From an uncultured Alphaproteobacteria bacterium (GTDB lineage Bacteria > Pseudomonadota > Alphaproteobacteria > UBA9655): a DNA stretch of 28,506 bases. This document shows, one piece after another, positions 16,442 through 23,905 of this stretch. The DNA is taken from positions 1-28,506 of the forward strand of contig CALBSK010000069.1 of NCBI GenBank assembly GCA_937967795.1, in the 5' to 3' direction. The translations under genes were made by a program, and so were the position numbers. The number at the start of each line of letters is the position of its first letter. Positions within the stretch are counted from its first letter, which is position 1. A model generated the notes under the pieces. That model worked only from the letters and a program-made list of their open reading frames with translations, did not search any database and was not told the origin of the DNA.

Positions 16442-16759
16442 ATGGCTATTTTAAAAGTAACAGATGCTTCGTTTAAAAAAGATGTTATGGAATCAACAAA
16501 ACCTGTCCTTGTCGATTTTTGGGCTGAATGGTGTGGACCTTGCCGTATGATTGCCCCTATCTTAGAAGAAGTTGCCCAAGAAATGGGAGAAGCGGCCGTT
16601 ATCACAAAGCTTAACATTGACGAAAATCCGGAAACACCAGCCCAGTTAGGGATTCGATCTATCCCGACTCTGATGCTCTTTAAGGAAGGAAAGATGGTGG
16701 GGACCAAAGTGGGGGTTCAATCAAAGGCTTCACTTGTTGAGTGGCTTAAATCTGCGTAA
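16442..16759 (+). CDS. trxA: Thioredoxin
   Basis: A 105-residue cytoplasmic thioredoxin of standard length. The redox motif WCGPC has C31 and C34 within VDFWAEWCGPCRM, and the cis-proline segment is RSIPTLMLFKEG. It reduces disulfides in cytoplasmic proteins, such as ribonucleotide reductase, using electrons from thioredoxin reductase. AAGGAAC lies just upstream of the ATG. It sits 18 bases after addA, and the YCII-GrpB gene starts 3 bases after its stop, so all are probably on the addBA transcript. Confidence 0.97.
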   Translation: MAILKVTDASFKKDVMESTKPVLVDFWAEWCGPCRMIAPILEEVAQEMGEAAVITKLNIDENPETPAQLGIRSIPTLMLFKEGKMVGTKVGVQSKASLVEWLKSA

Positions 16760-16762
16760 GAG

Positions 16763-17566
16763 ATGTTTCTTGCGCTGATACGCTATAAAGTTCCAAGAGA
16801 AGAAATAGAACCTTACATTCCTGACCATGTCTCTTTTTTAAAAGAAGGCTATGCAAACAATGACTTCATTGTTTCGGGGCGGATGATGAATGATAAGGGG
16901 GGAGTTATTCTTTCCCCTTTAACGAGGCGAGGTGAATTCGAACAAATCCTCAGAAAAGATCCTTTTATGGTCCATGACCTTGCTTCTTATGAAATTGTTG
17001 CCTTTGACCCTTCTCGTTTTCATCCTGATTTTGCGCCTTTTGTTCGCGAGCCTCAAAAAGAAGAAATCGAGCTTGTTCCTTATACATCTCAATGGGAAGT
17101 TATTTTTAAGGATGAAGCCGCTCTTCTTTGTCAAGCTTTAGAGCCCACCTTTTTGGCCATTCATCATATTGGGAGCACCTCCATTCCTGGAATTGTTGCT
17201 AAACCCATCGTTGATATCCTTCCCGTTGTTAAAGATATTCAGGAGGTTGACCGACTCACACCTGCGTTGGAAGCCCTCGGATATGAAGCAAAGGGGGAAT
17301 ATGGAATGCCGGGACGGCGGTTTTTTATGAAAAAGAAGAACGGAAAAAGACTTTTTAACGTTCATATTTTTCAGGAAGGCCATCTTGATATTGAGCGCCA
17401 CCTTCGCTTCCGGAATTATATGAGAGACCATCCAGAAGAGGCCCAAGACTATTCGAATCTTAAAAAAGAGCTTATTGCAAAGCACCCTGATGATATAGAA
17501 CGATACTGTTGGGGGAAAGAAGATTTCATTAAGGCCATAGAAATAAGAGCCAAGAATAAAATCTAA
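16763..17566 (+). CDS. YCII domain fused to GrpB-family (UPF0157) nucleotidyltransferase-like domain
   Basis: A 267-residue two-domain protein. Residues about 1-95 match the YciI-related ferredoxin-like fold (FLALIRYKVP, the DHVSFLKEGY histidine, DPFMVHDLASYEIVAFDP). Residues about 100-267 match the GrpB/UPF0157 family of the nucleotidyltransferase superfamily. Signatures there are IELVPYTSQWEVIFKDEA, HHIGSTSIPGIVAKPIVDIL, MPGRRFFMKKKNGKRLFNVH, RHLRFRNYMRDHPEEAQDY and a final YCWGKEDFI. The GS and K-P-x-x-D motif keeps the catalytic acids. Function is unknown for both domains, and GrpB relatives are sometimes linked to CoA or nucleotide metabolism. The ATG is 3 bases after the trxA stop, so it is the end of the addBA-trxA operon. 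Confidence 0.82.
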   Translation: MFLALIRYKVPREEIEPYIPDHVSFLKEGYANNDFIVSGRMMNDKGGVILSPLTRRGEFEQILRKDPFMVHDLASYEIVAFDPSRFHPDFAPFVREPQKEEIELVPYTSQWEVIFKDEAALLCQALEPTFLAIHHIGSTSIPGIVAKPIVDILPVVKDIQEVDRLTPALEALGYEAKGEYGMPGRRFFMKKKNGKRLFNVHIFQEGHLDIERHLRFRNYMRDHPEEAQDYSNLKKELIAKHPDDIERYCWGKEDFIKAIEIRAKNKI

Positions 17567-17605
17567 AAATCCTTATGTTTTCTTCAGAGGATTGCTTCTT
17601 CGTTA

Positions 17606-17631
17606 ATAACCAATAAACCTTTGCTGGTTAT
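17606..17631. other. Short inverted repeat in the nhaA leader
   Basis: ATAACCA (17606-17612) and TGGTTAT (17625-17631) are perfect 7-bp arms around a 12-base loop, 35 bases before the nhaA start. It could be an operator or an RNA stem in the leader. No further support is seen. Confidence 0.25.
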
Positions 17632-17665
17632 GATCTTCTAAGGGGTGGAACCTGAAAGGAGAGAG

Positions 17666-18877
17666 ATGAATACATTAAGGTCTTATATCTCAATAGAATC
17701 AGCTTCGGCTATCCTTCTTTTTGTAGGAGCTGTGCTGGCTTTATGTATAAGCAATACTCCCTTATATGATGAGTATGTATCCCTTATTAATCTCCCTATT
17801 AGCTTCTCAATTGGAGAGTTAACACTCTCAAAATCCCTGATTAAATGGATCAATGATGGTTTTATGGCCTTATATTTTTTATTGCTTACGTTAGAGACGA
17901 AATTCCATTTATTAGAAGGAAATCTTATTGATAAATCTCATATAAAATTAGCCACTATTGCGGCATGTGGAGGTGTTCTTATGCCCGCTATCATTTATTA
18001 TGGCTTCGCATATGCGGATCCTGTTCTTGCTAAAGGATGGGCGATTCCTATTGCAACGGATACGGCTTTTGTTCTTGGCGCATTATCTTTTTTCAAGACC
18101 AAAATTCCGATAAGTGCTCGCATATTTGTCGTTTTTTTATCCATTATAGATGACGTCATTGCGATAAGTATATTGGCAGTATTTTATACATCTACCCTTC
18201 ATTTTTTTCCTTTATTAATTTCCTGTGTATTTTTAGCTTTTCTCGGAACCCTTAATTTTTTTAACGTTCGATCTCTTTCTCCATATATTTTTATTGGGTT
18301 TTTCTTATGGTTTAGTATTATCGAAACGGGAATACATGGGACAATAGCTGGCGTGCTCGTTGCCTTATTTATTCCCTTGCGCATTCGACGGAATACCCAT
18401 CGTTTCCCTTCACCCTTAAAGAAACTCGAACGTATTCTTCATCCTTTTGTATCGTTTATAATTTTACCTATTTTTGCTTTTTTAAATACGGAGATTTCAT
18501 TTAAGGAAATAAATTTTAACGATCTCTTTTCACCGATCACACTCGGTATTATCAGTGGTTTATTCTTAGGTAAGCAAATAGGGATTATTCTGAGTTCTTT
18601 TGTTTTTCTTAAATTCAGTAAAGCGAATTTACCCTATGGTTTAAATTGGTCTGCATTTTGGGCCATTGGAATGCTTTGTGGCATCGGTTTTACGTTCAGT
18701 TTATTCATAGGACTTCTTTCTTTTGATAATCCTGTATTAATTAATCAAATGAAGTTAGGAGTTATAATAGGATCTGTTTTTTCAGCCGTGGTAGGTATGA
18801 TCTTGTTAAGGTGTGGGGCGAGTTCTTCTTACGACGATAAAATTCCTAATTCACTCCCTGAGAAGGGTAAGGTTTAA
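17666..18877 (+). CDS. nhaA: Na+/H+ antiporter NhaA
   Basis: A 403-residue multi-membrane antiporter that exports sodium in exchange for protons and controls internal pH. Key ion-binding aspartates are present: D132 in IPIATDTAFVLG, and D162-D163 in LSIIDDVIAI. The conserved lysine is in LGKQIGIILS. The helix after WINDGFMALYFLL reads LTLETKFHLLEG, where relatives have GLEIKRE, so this stretch is divergent although its glutamate is kept. The ATG at 17666 follows an excellent AAAGGAGAG site. A GTG seven codons upstream is less likely. The gene is AT-richer than its neighbours. Its last 32 bases overlap the end of the convergent asd gene. Confidence 0.92.
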   Translation: MNTLRSYISIESASAILLFVGAVLALCISNTPLYDEYVSLINLPISFSIGELTLSKSLIKWINDGFMALYFLLLTLETKFHLLEGNLIDKSHIKLATIAACGGVLMPAIIYYGFAYADPVLAKGWAIPIATDTAFVLGALSFFKTKIPISARIFVVFLSIIDDVIAISILAVFYTSTLHFFPLLISCVFLAFLGTLNFFNVRSLSPYIFIGFFLWFSIIETGIHGTIAGVLVALFIPLRIRRNTHRFPSPLKKLERILHPFVSFIILPIFAFLNTEISFKEINFNDLFSPITLGIISGLFLGKQIGIILSSFVFLKFSKANLPYGLNWSAFWAIGMLCGIGFTFSLFIGLLSFDNPVLINQMKLGVIIGSVFSAVVGMILLRCGASSSYDDKIPNSLPEKGKV

Positions 18878-19886
18878 AATAATCACGAACGAGCCTCTCT
18901 AAAATTTGAACAGCGTTTAATGCTGCTCCTTTGCGTAAATTATCACTTACAAGCCAGAAGAGAAGACCATTTTCAACGGATTTATCCGCCCGTATGCGGC
19001 TTATAAAAACAGAATCTTCACCCACCACTTCAGCAGGGGTGACGTAGCCATCTTCTTGACGATAATCAACGACAAAAATCCCTGGGAATTCTTTCCACAA
19101 GGCACGGGCTTGGCTTACGGATAAGGGGTTTTCTAGTTCAACGGCAACTGTCATGGAATGTCCAATGAAGACAGGGACACGTACACATGTAATCGCCATT
19201 CCCATCTCAATACCTAAGATTTTTTGAGTTTCAACGGCAACTTTAGTTTCTTCAAACGTCGTTCCATCAGGTAAGAAAATATCGACTTGAGGAAAAACAT
19301 TAAATGCAATTTGCTTTGGCAGTTCTTCTTTGACCACGGGTTGATTCATATAAATAGCGCGGGTTTGATTAAAAAGTTCATCCATAGCAGCACGCCCTGC
19401 ACCCGAGACAGACTGATAAGTTGAGACCACCGTTCGCTTGAGACCAGCTGCATCCTGAAGGGGCTTTAGCGCCATGGTCAAGGGAAGGGCAACACAATTA
19501 GGATTGGCAATAATGTTACATTTCTTATAAAAAGAAAGGGCTTCTGGGTTGACTTCTGGAACAACCAAAGGAACTTCAAGTTCTTGGCGAAAATGGGAGG
19601 AGTTATCAATCACAATACACCCCTTTTCTGCAGCCATAGTAGCGAACTCAGCCGAGACTGCGCTTCCAGCAGAAAATAAAGCAAAGTCAAAACCTGTAAA
19701 ATCAAAGTCCGTAATGGGGATGACATCTAAAACAGCGTCTTCTCCAAAGGAAACGCGTTGCCCTGTCGACGTCGATGAAGCAACCGCTTGAATTTCACTA
19801 AGAGGAAATTTTCTTTCGGCAAGGATAGTTAAAATTTCTCGCCCCACACTGCCTGTAGCGCCCACAACTGCAACCCGATAACCCAT
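18846..19886 (-). CDS. asd: Aspartate-semialdehyde dehydrogenase
   Basis: A 346-residue enzyme converting aspartyl phosphate to aspartate semialdehyde, the branch point for lysine, diaminopimelate, threonine and methionine. The N-terminal NADP-binding loop is VVGATGSVGREIL. The catalytic cysteine is in IIANPNCVALPLTMAL. STYQSVSGAGRAAMDEL and the histidine segment RVPVFIGHSMTVAVELE are further family landmarks. The product also supports peptidoglycan synthesis through diaminopimelate. It follows fabH by 9 bases and is the last gene of the rpmF-plsX-fabH-asd run. Many alphaproteobacteria have ihfA at this position, so this is a lineage-specific arrangement. Confidence 0.96.
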   Translation of the reverse strand: MGYRVAVVGATGSVGREILTILAERKFPLSEIQAVASSTSTGQRVSFGEDAVLDVIPITDFDFTGFDFALFSAGSAVSAEFATMAAEKGCIVIDNSSHFRQELEVPLVVPEVNPEALSFYKKCNIIANPNCVALPLTMALKPLQDAAGLKRTVVSTYQSVSGAGRAAMDELFNQTRAIYMNQPVVKEELPKQIAFNVFPQVDIFLPDGTTFEETKVAVETQKILGIEMGMAITCVRVPVFIGHSMTVAVELENPLSVSQARALWKEFPGIFVVDYRQEDGYVTPAEVVGEDSVFISRIRADKSVENGLLFWLVSDNLRKGAALNAVQILERLVRDYFKPYPSQGVN

Positions 19887-19895
19887 AAGATCCTC

Positions 19896-20858
19896 CTAAA
19901 TCCGAATTAAATTTGATCCCCAAGCAAAACCGCCACCGAAGGCTTCACAGAGGATAAGATCGCCCTTTTTGATGCGTCTATCTCTTATAGCTACATCCAA
20001 AGCTAAGGGGATAGAAGCCGCCGAAGTATTTGCTTGATCAGCGCCTGTATGAATTACTTTTGATTCAGGTAGACCTAATTTTTTGGCTGTTGCATCAATA
20101 ATACGTTTATTCGCTTGGTGGGGAACGAGCCAATCAATTTCATCTTGAGAAATTCCATGAATTTTTAAGATATCATCGACGGCCTCTTCTAGCCGATGAA
20201 CGGCGTTCCGAAAGACTTCACGACCATTCATAAGAAGGGTTCCCGTCGTTTGCGTCGTACTGGGGCCGCCGCTCATCCGCAGCTCATCATAGCCACGGCC
20301 ATCCGTCCTGAGTAAGCTTCCAATAATTCCTCGTTCTGTCTGACGCTGTGCTTCTAAAATGACGGCCCCGGCACCATCTCCAAATAAAACAGCCGTTCTT
20401 CGGTCGCTCCAATCCAAAAGACGGCTCATTGTTTCGGCGCCAATAACTAAGGCTCTTTTTGCCATTCCTTGTTTAAGATAGGCATCTGCTGTTGCAAGGG
20501 CAAATACAAATCCACTACAGACAGCAGCTTGATCAAAAGCAAATCCTTGGGAAATGTTTAGCTTTGATTGAATGCGTGTGGCTGTAGAAGGAAACGTATG
20601 ATCGGGCGTGGAGGTTGCTAGAATGATCATATCAATATCGTGAGGGGTAAGTTCGGCTACTTCCAAAGCTTTTTTTGAAGCCTCTACCGCCAAGTCAGAG
20701 GTATATTCATCTGAAGTCACAAGGTGACGTGCACCAATGCCCGTTCTTTCCATAATCCATTCATGAGAGGTGTTAAGATGGGGGGGGAGATCATGGTTAG
20801 TGACTCTATTTTTGGGAAGATAGCTCCCTGTTCCTACAATAACAGAACGAAGAGTCAT
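19896..20858 (-). CDS. fabH: 3-oxoacyl-ACP synthase III (FabH)
   Basis: A 320-residue condensing enzyme that starts fatty acid synthesis by joining acetyl-CoA to malonyl-ACP. The catalytic triad is visible: cysteine in DQAAVCSGFVFAL, histidine in DWLVPHQANKRII, and asparagine in DQANTSAASIPLAL. The N terminus (SVIVGTGSYLPKNRVTN) and FGDGAGAVILEA are typical. The ATG overlaps the plsX stop by four bases, so translation is coupled. Together with accA elsewhere in the window and the adjacent plsX it links malonyl-CoA supply, chain initiation and phospholipid acyl transfer. Confidence 0.97.
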   Translation of the reverse strand: MTLRSVIVGTGSYLPKNRVTNHDLPPHLNTSHEWIMERTGIGARHLVTSDEYTSDLAVEASKKALEVAELTPHDIDMIILATSTPDHTFPSTATRIQSKLNISQGFAFDQAAVCSGFVFALATADAYLKQGMAKRALVIGAETMSRLLDWSDRRTAVLFGDGAGAVILEAQRQTERGIIGSLLRTDGRGYDELRMSGGPSTTQTTGTLLMNGREVFRNAVHRLEEAVDDILKIHGISQDEIDWLVPHQANKRIIDATAKKLGLPESKVIHTGADQANTSAASIPLALDVAIRDRRIKKGDLILCEAFGGGFAWGSNLIRI

Positions 20859-21886
20859 CTATTGACAACCTCTTTAAGAGAAGGTTCTAGGGAAAATTCT
20901 TTGAGGAGATGTTCATTCATATGAGACGTTATCATATCCACAGCAAGATCGACAGCGTGGGCAAACCCTAGGGCGTCTGCTCCTCCATGGCTCTTAATGG
21001 CAACACCATTGAGACCCAACCAAATGCCCCCATTATAACGTCTGTAATCAAGACGAAGGGAAAGTTTTTTTAACATATGTCTTGCTAAGAGATAGCCAAG
21101 GCGTGCTGTCCAGGAGCTCTTGAAAACCTGTTTAATGTAATGAAGAGCAAGGTGCATGACCCCTTCACCTGTCTTGAGAACGACATTTCCTGTAAATCCA
21201 TCCATCACGACCACATCGACCGTGCCGCGTGTGATGTCGTCTCCTTCTATAAACCCATAAAAATTATCTTTAAGGGAAGAAGCACGAATAAGATCGGCAG
21301 CTTCCTTTACAATGGTATTTCCTTTGATATCCTCCGAGCCAACATTAACAAGGCCTAATTTCGGCTTTGGTAAATGAAGGACGTGACGGGCAAAACTTTC
21401 TCCCATAATGGCAAATTGGTGAAGATTTTTCGAGGAGCATTCGACATTGGCGCCTAAATCTAAAAGGACAACCTCCCCTGTCAATGTTGGCGCAAGACTG
21501 GCCAGAGCGGGACGATCAATGCCTGGCATGGTTTTTAAAAGCAGCTTGGCAAGAGCCATATAGGCTCCCGTATTTCCCGCAGAAATGACACCTTGAGCAC
21601 GTCCTTCTGCCACGGCGAGGATGGCTTGGCGCATGCTAGAGTTGGGATGGTTTCTTATAGCAGCACTGGGTTTTGTGTCAGGGGTGATGATATCTTGACA
21701 AGGAATAAAAGTGACTTTCTCTGTTAATGTTTTCGCTTGTGCAAGCAAGGGTTCAACGGTTTCTCCATGTCCATAAATGAGAAAGTGAGTAAAAGGATAA
21801 CGTTGGGCAGCAGTGATCAGACCTTGGATGATAACTCCAGGCGCTTTGTCTCCTCCCATTGCGTCGACGGATAATGTAAGTGTCAC
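20855..21886 (-). CDS. plsX: Phosphate acyltransferase PlsX
   Basis: A 343-residue peripheral membrane enzyme that makes acyl-phosphate from acyl-ACP for phospholipid synthesis with PlsY. It begins with the family signature LSVDAMGGDKAPGVIIQGL. Other landmarks are ISAGNTGAYMALAKLLLKTM, LLDLGANVECSSKNLHQFA, VVMDGFTGNVVLKTGEG and YNGGIWLGLNGVAIKSHGGA. Length is standard. It lies 34 bases downstream of rpmF and overlaps fabH by 4 bases, the usual rpmF-plsX-fabH order. Confidence 0.97.
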   Translation of the reverse strand: MTLTLSVDAMGGDKAPGVIIQGLITAAQRYPFTHFLIYGHGETVEPLLAQAKTLTEKVTFIPCQDIITPDTKPSAAIRNHPNSSMRQAILAVAEGRAQGVISAGNTGAYMALAKLLLKTMPGIDRPALASLAPTLTGEVVLLDLGANVECSSKNLHQFAIMGESFARHVLHLPKPKLGLVNVGSEDIKGNTIVKEAADLIRASSLKDNFYGFIEGDDITRGTVDVVVMDGFTGNVVLKTGEGVMHLALHYIKQVFKSSWTARLGYLLARHMLKKLSLRLDYRRYNGGIWLGLNGVAIKSHGGADALGFAHAVDLAVDMITSHMNEHLLKEFSLEPSLKEVVNR

Positions 21887-21920
21887 TCCAAAGTCTCTCT
21901 CTTAATAGAAGAGGTGTTAA

Positions 21921-22112
21921 TCAAGGGATGATGTCTGCTGACTGCCCTAAAACCTGACGTCCCTTATAATGGCTACAAGAGGGGCACAAGTGATGGGGAA
22001 GTTTGCGTTCGCCACAATGAGGGCACTCAACGCTCGCTACGGGTTTAAGAGCATGATGCGCACGTCGCATATTGCGGCGGGAGGGAGACGTTTTTTTCTT
22101 AGGAACTGCCAT
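21921..22112 (-). CDS. rpmF: Large ribosomal subunit protein bL32
   Basis: A 63-residue basic protein with the bL32 N terminus MAVPKKKTSPSRRNMRRAHH. Its zinc-ribbon cysteines are in CPHCGERKLPHHLCPSC (two C-x2-C pairs), followed by YKGRQVL. It is therefore the zinc-binding form. The ATG has AGGTAG about 7 bases upstream, and a candidate promoter lies at 22149-22177. It leads the fatty-acid operon, coupling ribosome and membrane lipid production as in many bacteria. yceD, often found just upstream of rpmF or plsX, is here about 4.4 kb away. Confidence 0.97.
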   Translation of the reverse strand: MAVPKKKTSPSRRNMRRAHHALKPVASVECPHCGERKLPHHLCPSCSHYKGRQVLGQSADIIP

Positions 22113-22148
22113 TGTACTACCTATTGTTCACATGAATGTTAGATTGCT

Positions 22149-22177
22149 TATTTAACTTAAAAAAAAGATAACAGCAA
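22149..22177 (-). promoter_or_regulatory. Candidate promoter of rpmF-plsX-fabH-asd
   Basis: On the minus strand TTGCTG (22177-22172) and TAAATA (22154-22149) are separated by 17 bases that include a T8 tract. The predicted start leaves a leader of about 30 bases before rpmF. The -35 is good and the -10 moderate. Confidence 0.4.
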
Positions 22178-22190
22178 GTATTTCCTATCT

Positions 22191-22218
22191 TTGAAGGAAG
22201 TGGTACAGTTTGTTTATA
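22191..22218 (+). promoter_or_regulatory. Candidate promoter of the small secreted protein gene
   Basis: TTGAAG (22191-22196) and TTTATA (22213-22218) are spaced by 16 bases, back to back with the rpmF promoter. The gene's ATG is 37 bases downstream with GGAG at 22247-22250. Confidence 0.4.
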
Positions 22219-22255
22219 GCGTTACAAGCTGAAATTCAACCTCTTTGGAGAGAAA

Positions 22256-22684
22256 ATGATGAAACCCCTTGTTTTGTGGATTGCTTTATTCTTTTTGTGT
22301 GAAAGCTCACCCTCTTTTTCACAAGCTTCTTCTCAAGACGAACCTTTCGTTACTTTTTCTCCTAAAGCCGCTCGTGAGATATTTGGGGTGGGGAACCCCA
22401 GAAGAATCCTCAATTGTCGAATTCTGCTTGCACAAGAATGGGCTTACTCAAATGCTCAAGTCGTTTCCTTTTGTAATGATGCCCAAACGAGTTGTGTCCG
22501 CTTGGCTCTTATCGAAAAAGCGCTCAAAACTTCCAGTAAGCTCAACAAAGAGAAAATCAAGCAAGATCATGATTTGGGAATAGAGGATGTTAAATTAAGG
22601 CTTCGGGGATGTCAGTTGGCCATTGAATCCACTGTAACAGGGAGCTCATCTGTACTTGAAGGCTCGGGACTTCCTACTTATTAA
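22256..22684 (+). CDS. Small secreted protein of unknown function
   Basis: A 142-residue protein that I do not recognise. It has a clear signal peptide (KPLVLWIALFFLCES, cleavage probably near SFSQA at residues 20-25). The mature part is about 118 residues with four cysteines (in ILNCRIL, VSFCNDAQTSCVRL and LRGCQLA), which could form two disulfide bonds in the periplasm. A lysine-rich helix lies around residues 85-110. The second codon is also ATG, so the start could be 22256 or 22259. It has its own promoter-like pair and is closed by a strong hairpin at 22719-22771, so it appears to be a single-gene unit, divergent from rpmF. Confidence 0.65.
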   Translation: MMKPLVLWIALFFLCESSPSFSQASSQDEPFVTFSPKAAREIFGVGNPRRILNCRILLAQEWAYSNAQVVSFCNDAQTSCVRLALIEKALKTSSKLNKEKIKQDHDLGIEDVKLRLRGCQLAIESTVTGSSSVLEGSGLPTY

Positions 22685-22718
22685 ATATCTGTGGCCCCTT
22701 CATTAATCTATCTTTGCA

Positions 22719-22771
22719 AGAAAATGGGTGGGAGAGACTTTCCTCAGAAGACTCTCTCCCACCCATTTTCT
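22719..22771. terminator. Strong bidirectional hairpin terminator
   Basis: A perfect 19-bp stem (22719-22737 with 22753-22771) is built on AAAATGGGTGGGAGAG and its complement. A-rich bases lie on the left arm and T-rich on the right, so it can stop transcription both ways. It sits 35 bases after the secreted-protein gene and also faces the minus-strand LuxI-like gene. Confidence 0.75.
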
Positions 22772-22818
22772 AAATCACAGGTACTGTTCGGATAAGCATT
22801 AAAATCTATGAAGCTCCT

Positions 22819-22887
22819 GGTGATTCAATACAAATATGCGATAGAAAAGCGGCCTCACAATTGTCTCGTATTTATTATTGAATCACC
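22819..22887. repeat. 69-nt imperfect hairpin element
   Basis: GGTGATTCAATA (22819-22830) and TATTGAATCACC (22876-22887) are perfect 12-bp terminal inverted repeats. Pairing continues inward with bulges (AAATATG with CGTATTT, then further short pairs), giving a long rod with a loop of about 15 bases. There is no T tract for a terminator. It could be a miniature inverted-repeat element or the 3' structure of the minus-strand LuxI-like transcript. Confidence 0.5.
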
Positions 22888-22932
22888 CTATTCTATTTCC
22901 CGGATCTTTTCTTCTTTTGTTGAATTTTCTTT

Positions 22933-23562
22933 TCAGAAGTAAATACCATCGATTTCCGCCTGTACCTGTATATCGGGGAAGTTTGTAAAATGATGAAATG
23001 GTTTTCCCCATAATTTTTGATAGCTTTGATATTGGCTTCCGGATAGAGGCAAAATTCCATAAAATAATCCATCCGGAGAATTTTTAGGCTTCAACTCAAC
23101 AACATACGGCCACAAACCAAATTCCTTTGTGGAAACATATATCTTAGCGTCTAACTTTATAATTAAAAAACCAACTTTTTTTATTTTACCGAATTCAACG
23201 AATGTTTCATATAATCCTCGGTAAAAAATTTGAGAAAAATTATCTGATTCCTTTTTTTTTGAGCTATATGATGGCTCAAGATAAATATCCGGACATTCCC
23301 AAACATGTCCTTGAAGGGGAAGAGTGGTCACAAGATCACTCAAATCTTCTTGAATATTTTTAAGTCCCTTTTTAAAAAGACATGCCCCCCCAATAACATT
23401 TCCCTCTTTTCGTTTAGCAATAATAAAAGCGCTATTATTATGATCTCTCTGAAAAATATTCTTATCACCTACCCATCCCATTCTTTTTTTTACTTTCTCA
23501 GAGAATTGATTTTCATCTATCTTTTGTTTTGTTTCAATAATGTCAAACTTAAGCATAAGCAC
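22933..23562 (-). CDS. GNAT-fold autoinducer-synthase-like protein (divergent LuxI type)
   Basis: A 209-residue protein whose layout resembles acyl-homoserine-lactone synthases. It has RMGW (residues 27-30), then FQRDHNNSAFIIA (37-49), then the GNAT strand NVIGGACLFKKG (55-66), then VWECPDIYL (87-95), corresponding to the conserved W-E of LuxI. The C-terminal half ends FGLWPYVVELKPKNSPDG and FYGILPLSG. The arginine usually following G-x-x in LuxI is C61 here, so substrate choice may differ. It could equally be another N-acyl-transferase of the same fold. The ribosome site AAGGAG is 6 bases before the first ATG. It is AT-richer than its neighbours, suggesting acquisition. It is transcribed divergently from an XRE regulator, with a 343-base gap between them. 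Confidence 0.55.
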   Translation of the reverse strand: MLMLKFDIIETKQKIDENQFSEKVKKRMGWVGDKNIFQRDHNNSAFIIAKRKEGNVIGGACLFKKGLKNIQEDLSDLVTTLPLQGHVWECPDIYLEPSYSSKKKESDNFSQIFYRGLYETFVEFGKIKKVGFLIIKLDAKIYVSTKEFGLWPYVVELKPKNSPDGLFYGILPLSGSQYQSYQKLWGKPFHHFTNFPDIQVQAEIDGIYF

Positions 23563-23905
23563 TCCTTTCTGCCATTAAATATTATTAAGCTTGGCAAAAG
23601 ACTGTTCTAGGAAGGTAGGCTTTTAGAAAAAGTGGATATATGCTCCCTACAGAATCGGCCTTTTACAGGTTCTATATGTTTATTTATAAGCGCCCATGAC
23701 AGACTAAAGAATGTTTTCATCGATGCTTATTTTTAAAAAGTATGATATGAATGGTTTGCTCTTTTTTTTAGATTAACCATTTTTGATATCTTGTATACAA
23801 GAAAATTTTAAAAAGATAGCTTTTTTTGTTGAATGTAATTTTAGGCTTATCAGAAATCCCATTATAGATTAGTATCCAAATTAAATTACAACTCAGGATA
23901 AATGT
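23563..23905. other. Divergent intergenic region of the LuxI-like and XRE genes
   Basis: These 343 AT-rich bases contain no convincing small gene. They hold the ribosome site of the minus-strand gene (rc of 23568-23574), the 14-bp palindrome at 23789-23802, several T runs, and AGGA before the XRE start. Weak promoter-like boxes upstream of the XRE gene (TTATCA at 23848, TAGTAT at 23870, spacing 16) are not conclusive. Confidence 0.5.
23789..23802. promoter_or_regulatory. Perfect 14-bp palindrome, candidate operator
   Basis: TCTTGTATACAAGA is a perfect palindrome located 103 bases before the XRE regulator start and 226 bases before the LuxI-like start. The core TTGTATACAA is a common form of operator for dimeric helix-turn-helix repressors (XRE and GntR types). 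Autoregulation by the adjacent XRE protein is the natural guess. Confidence 0.5.
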
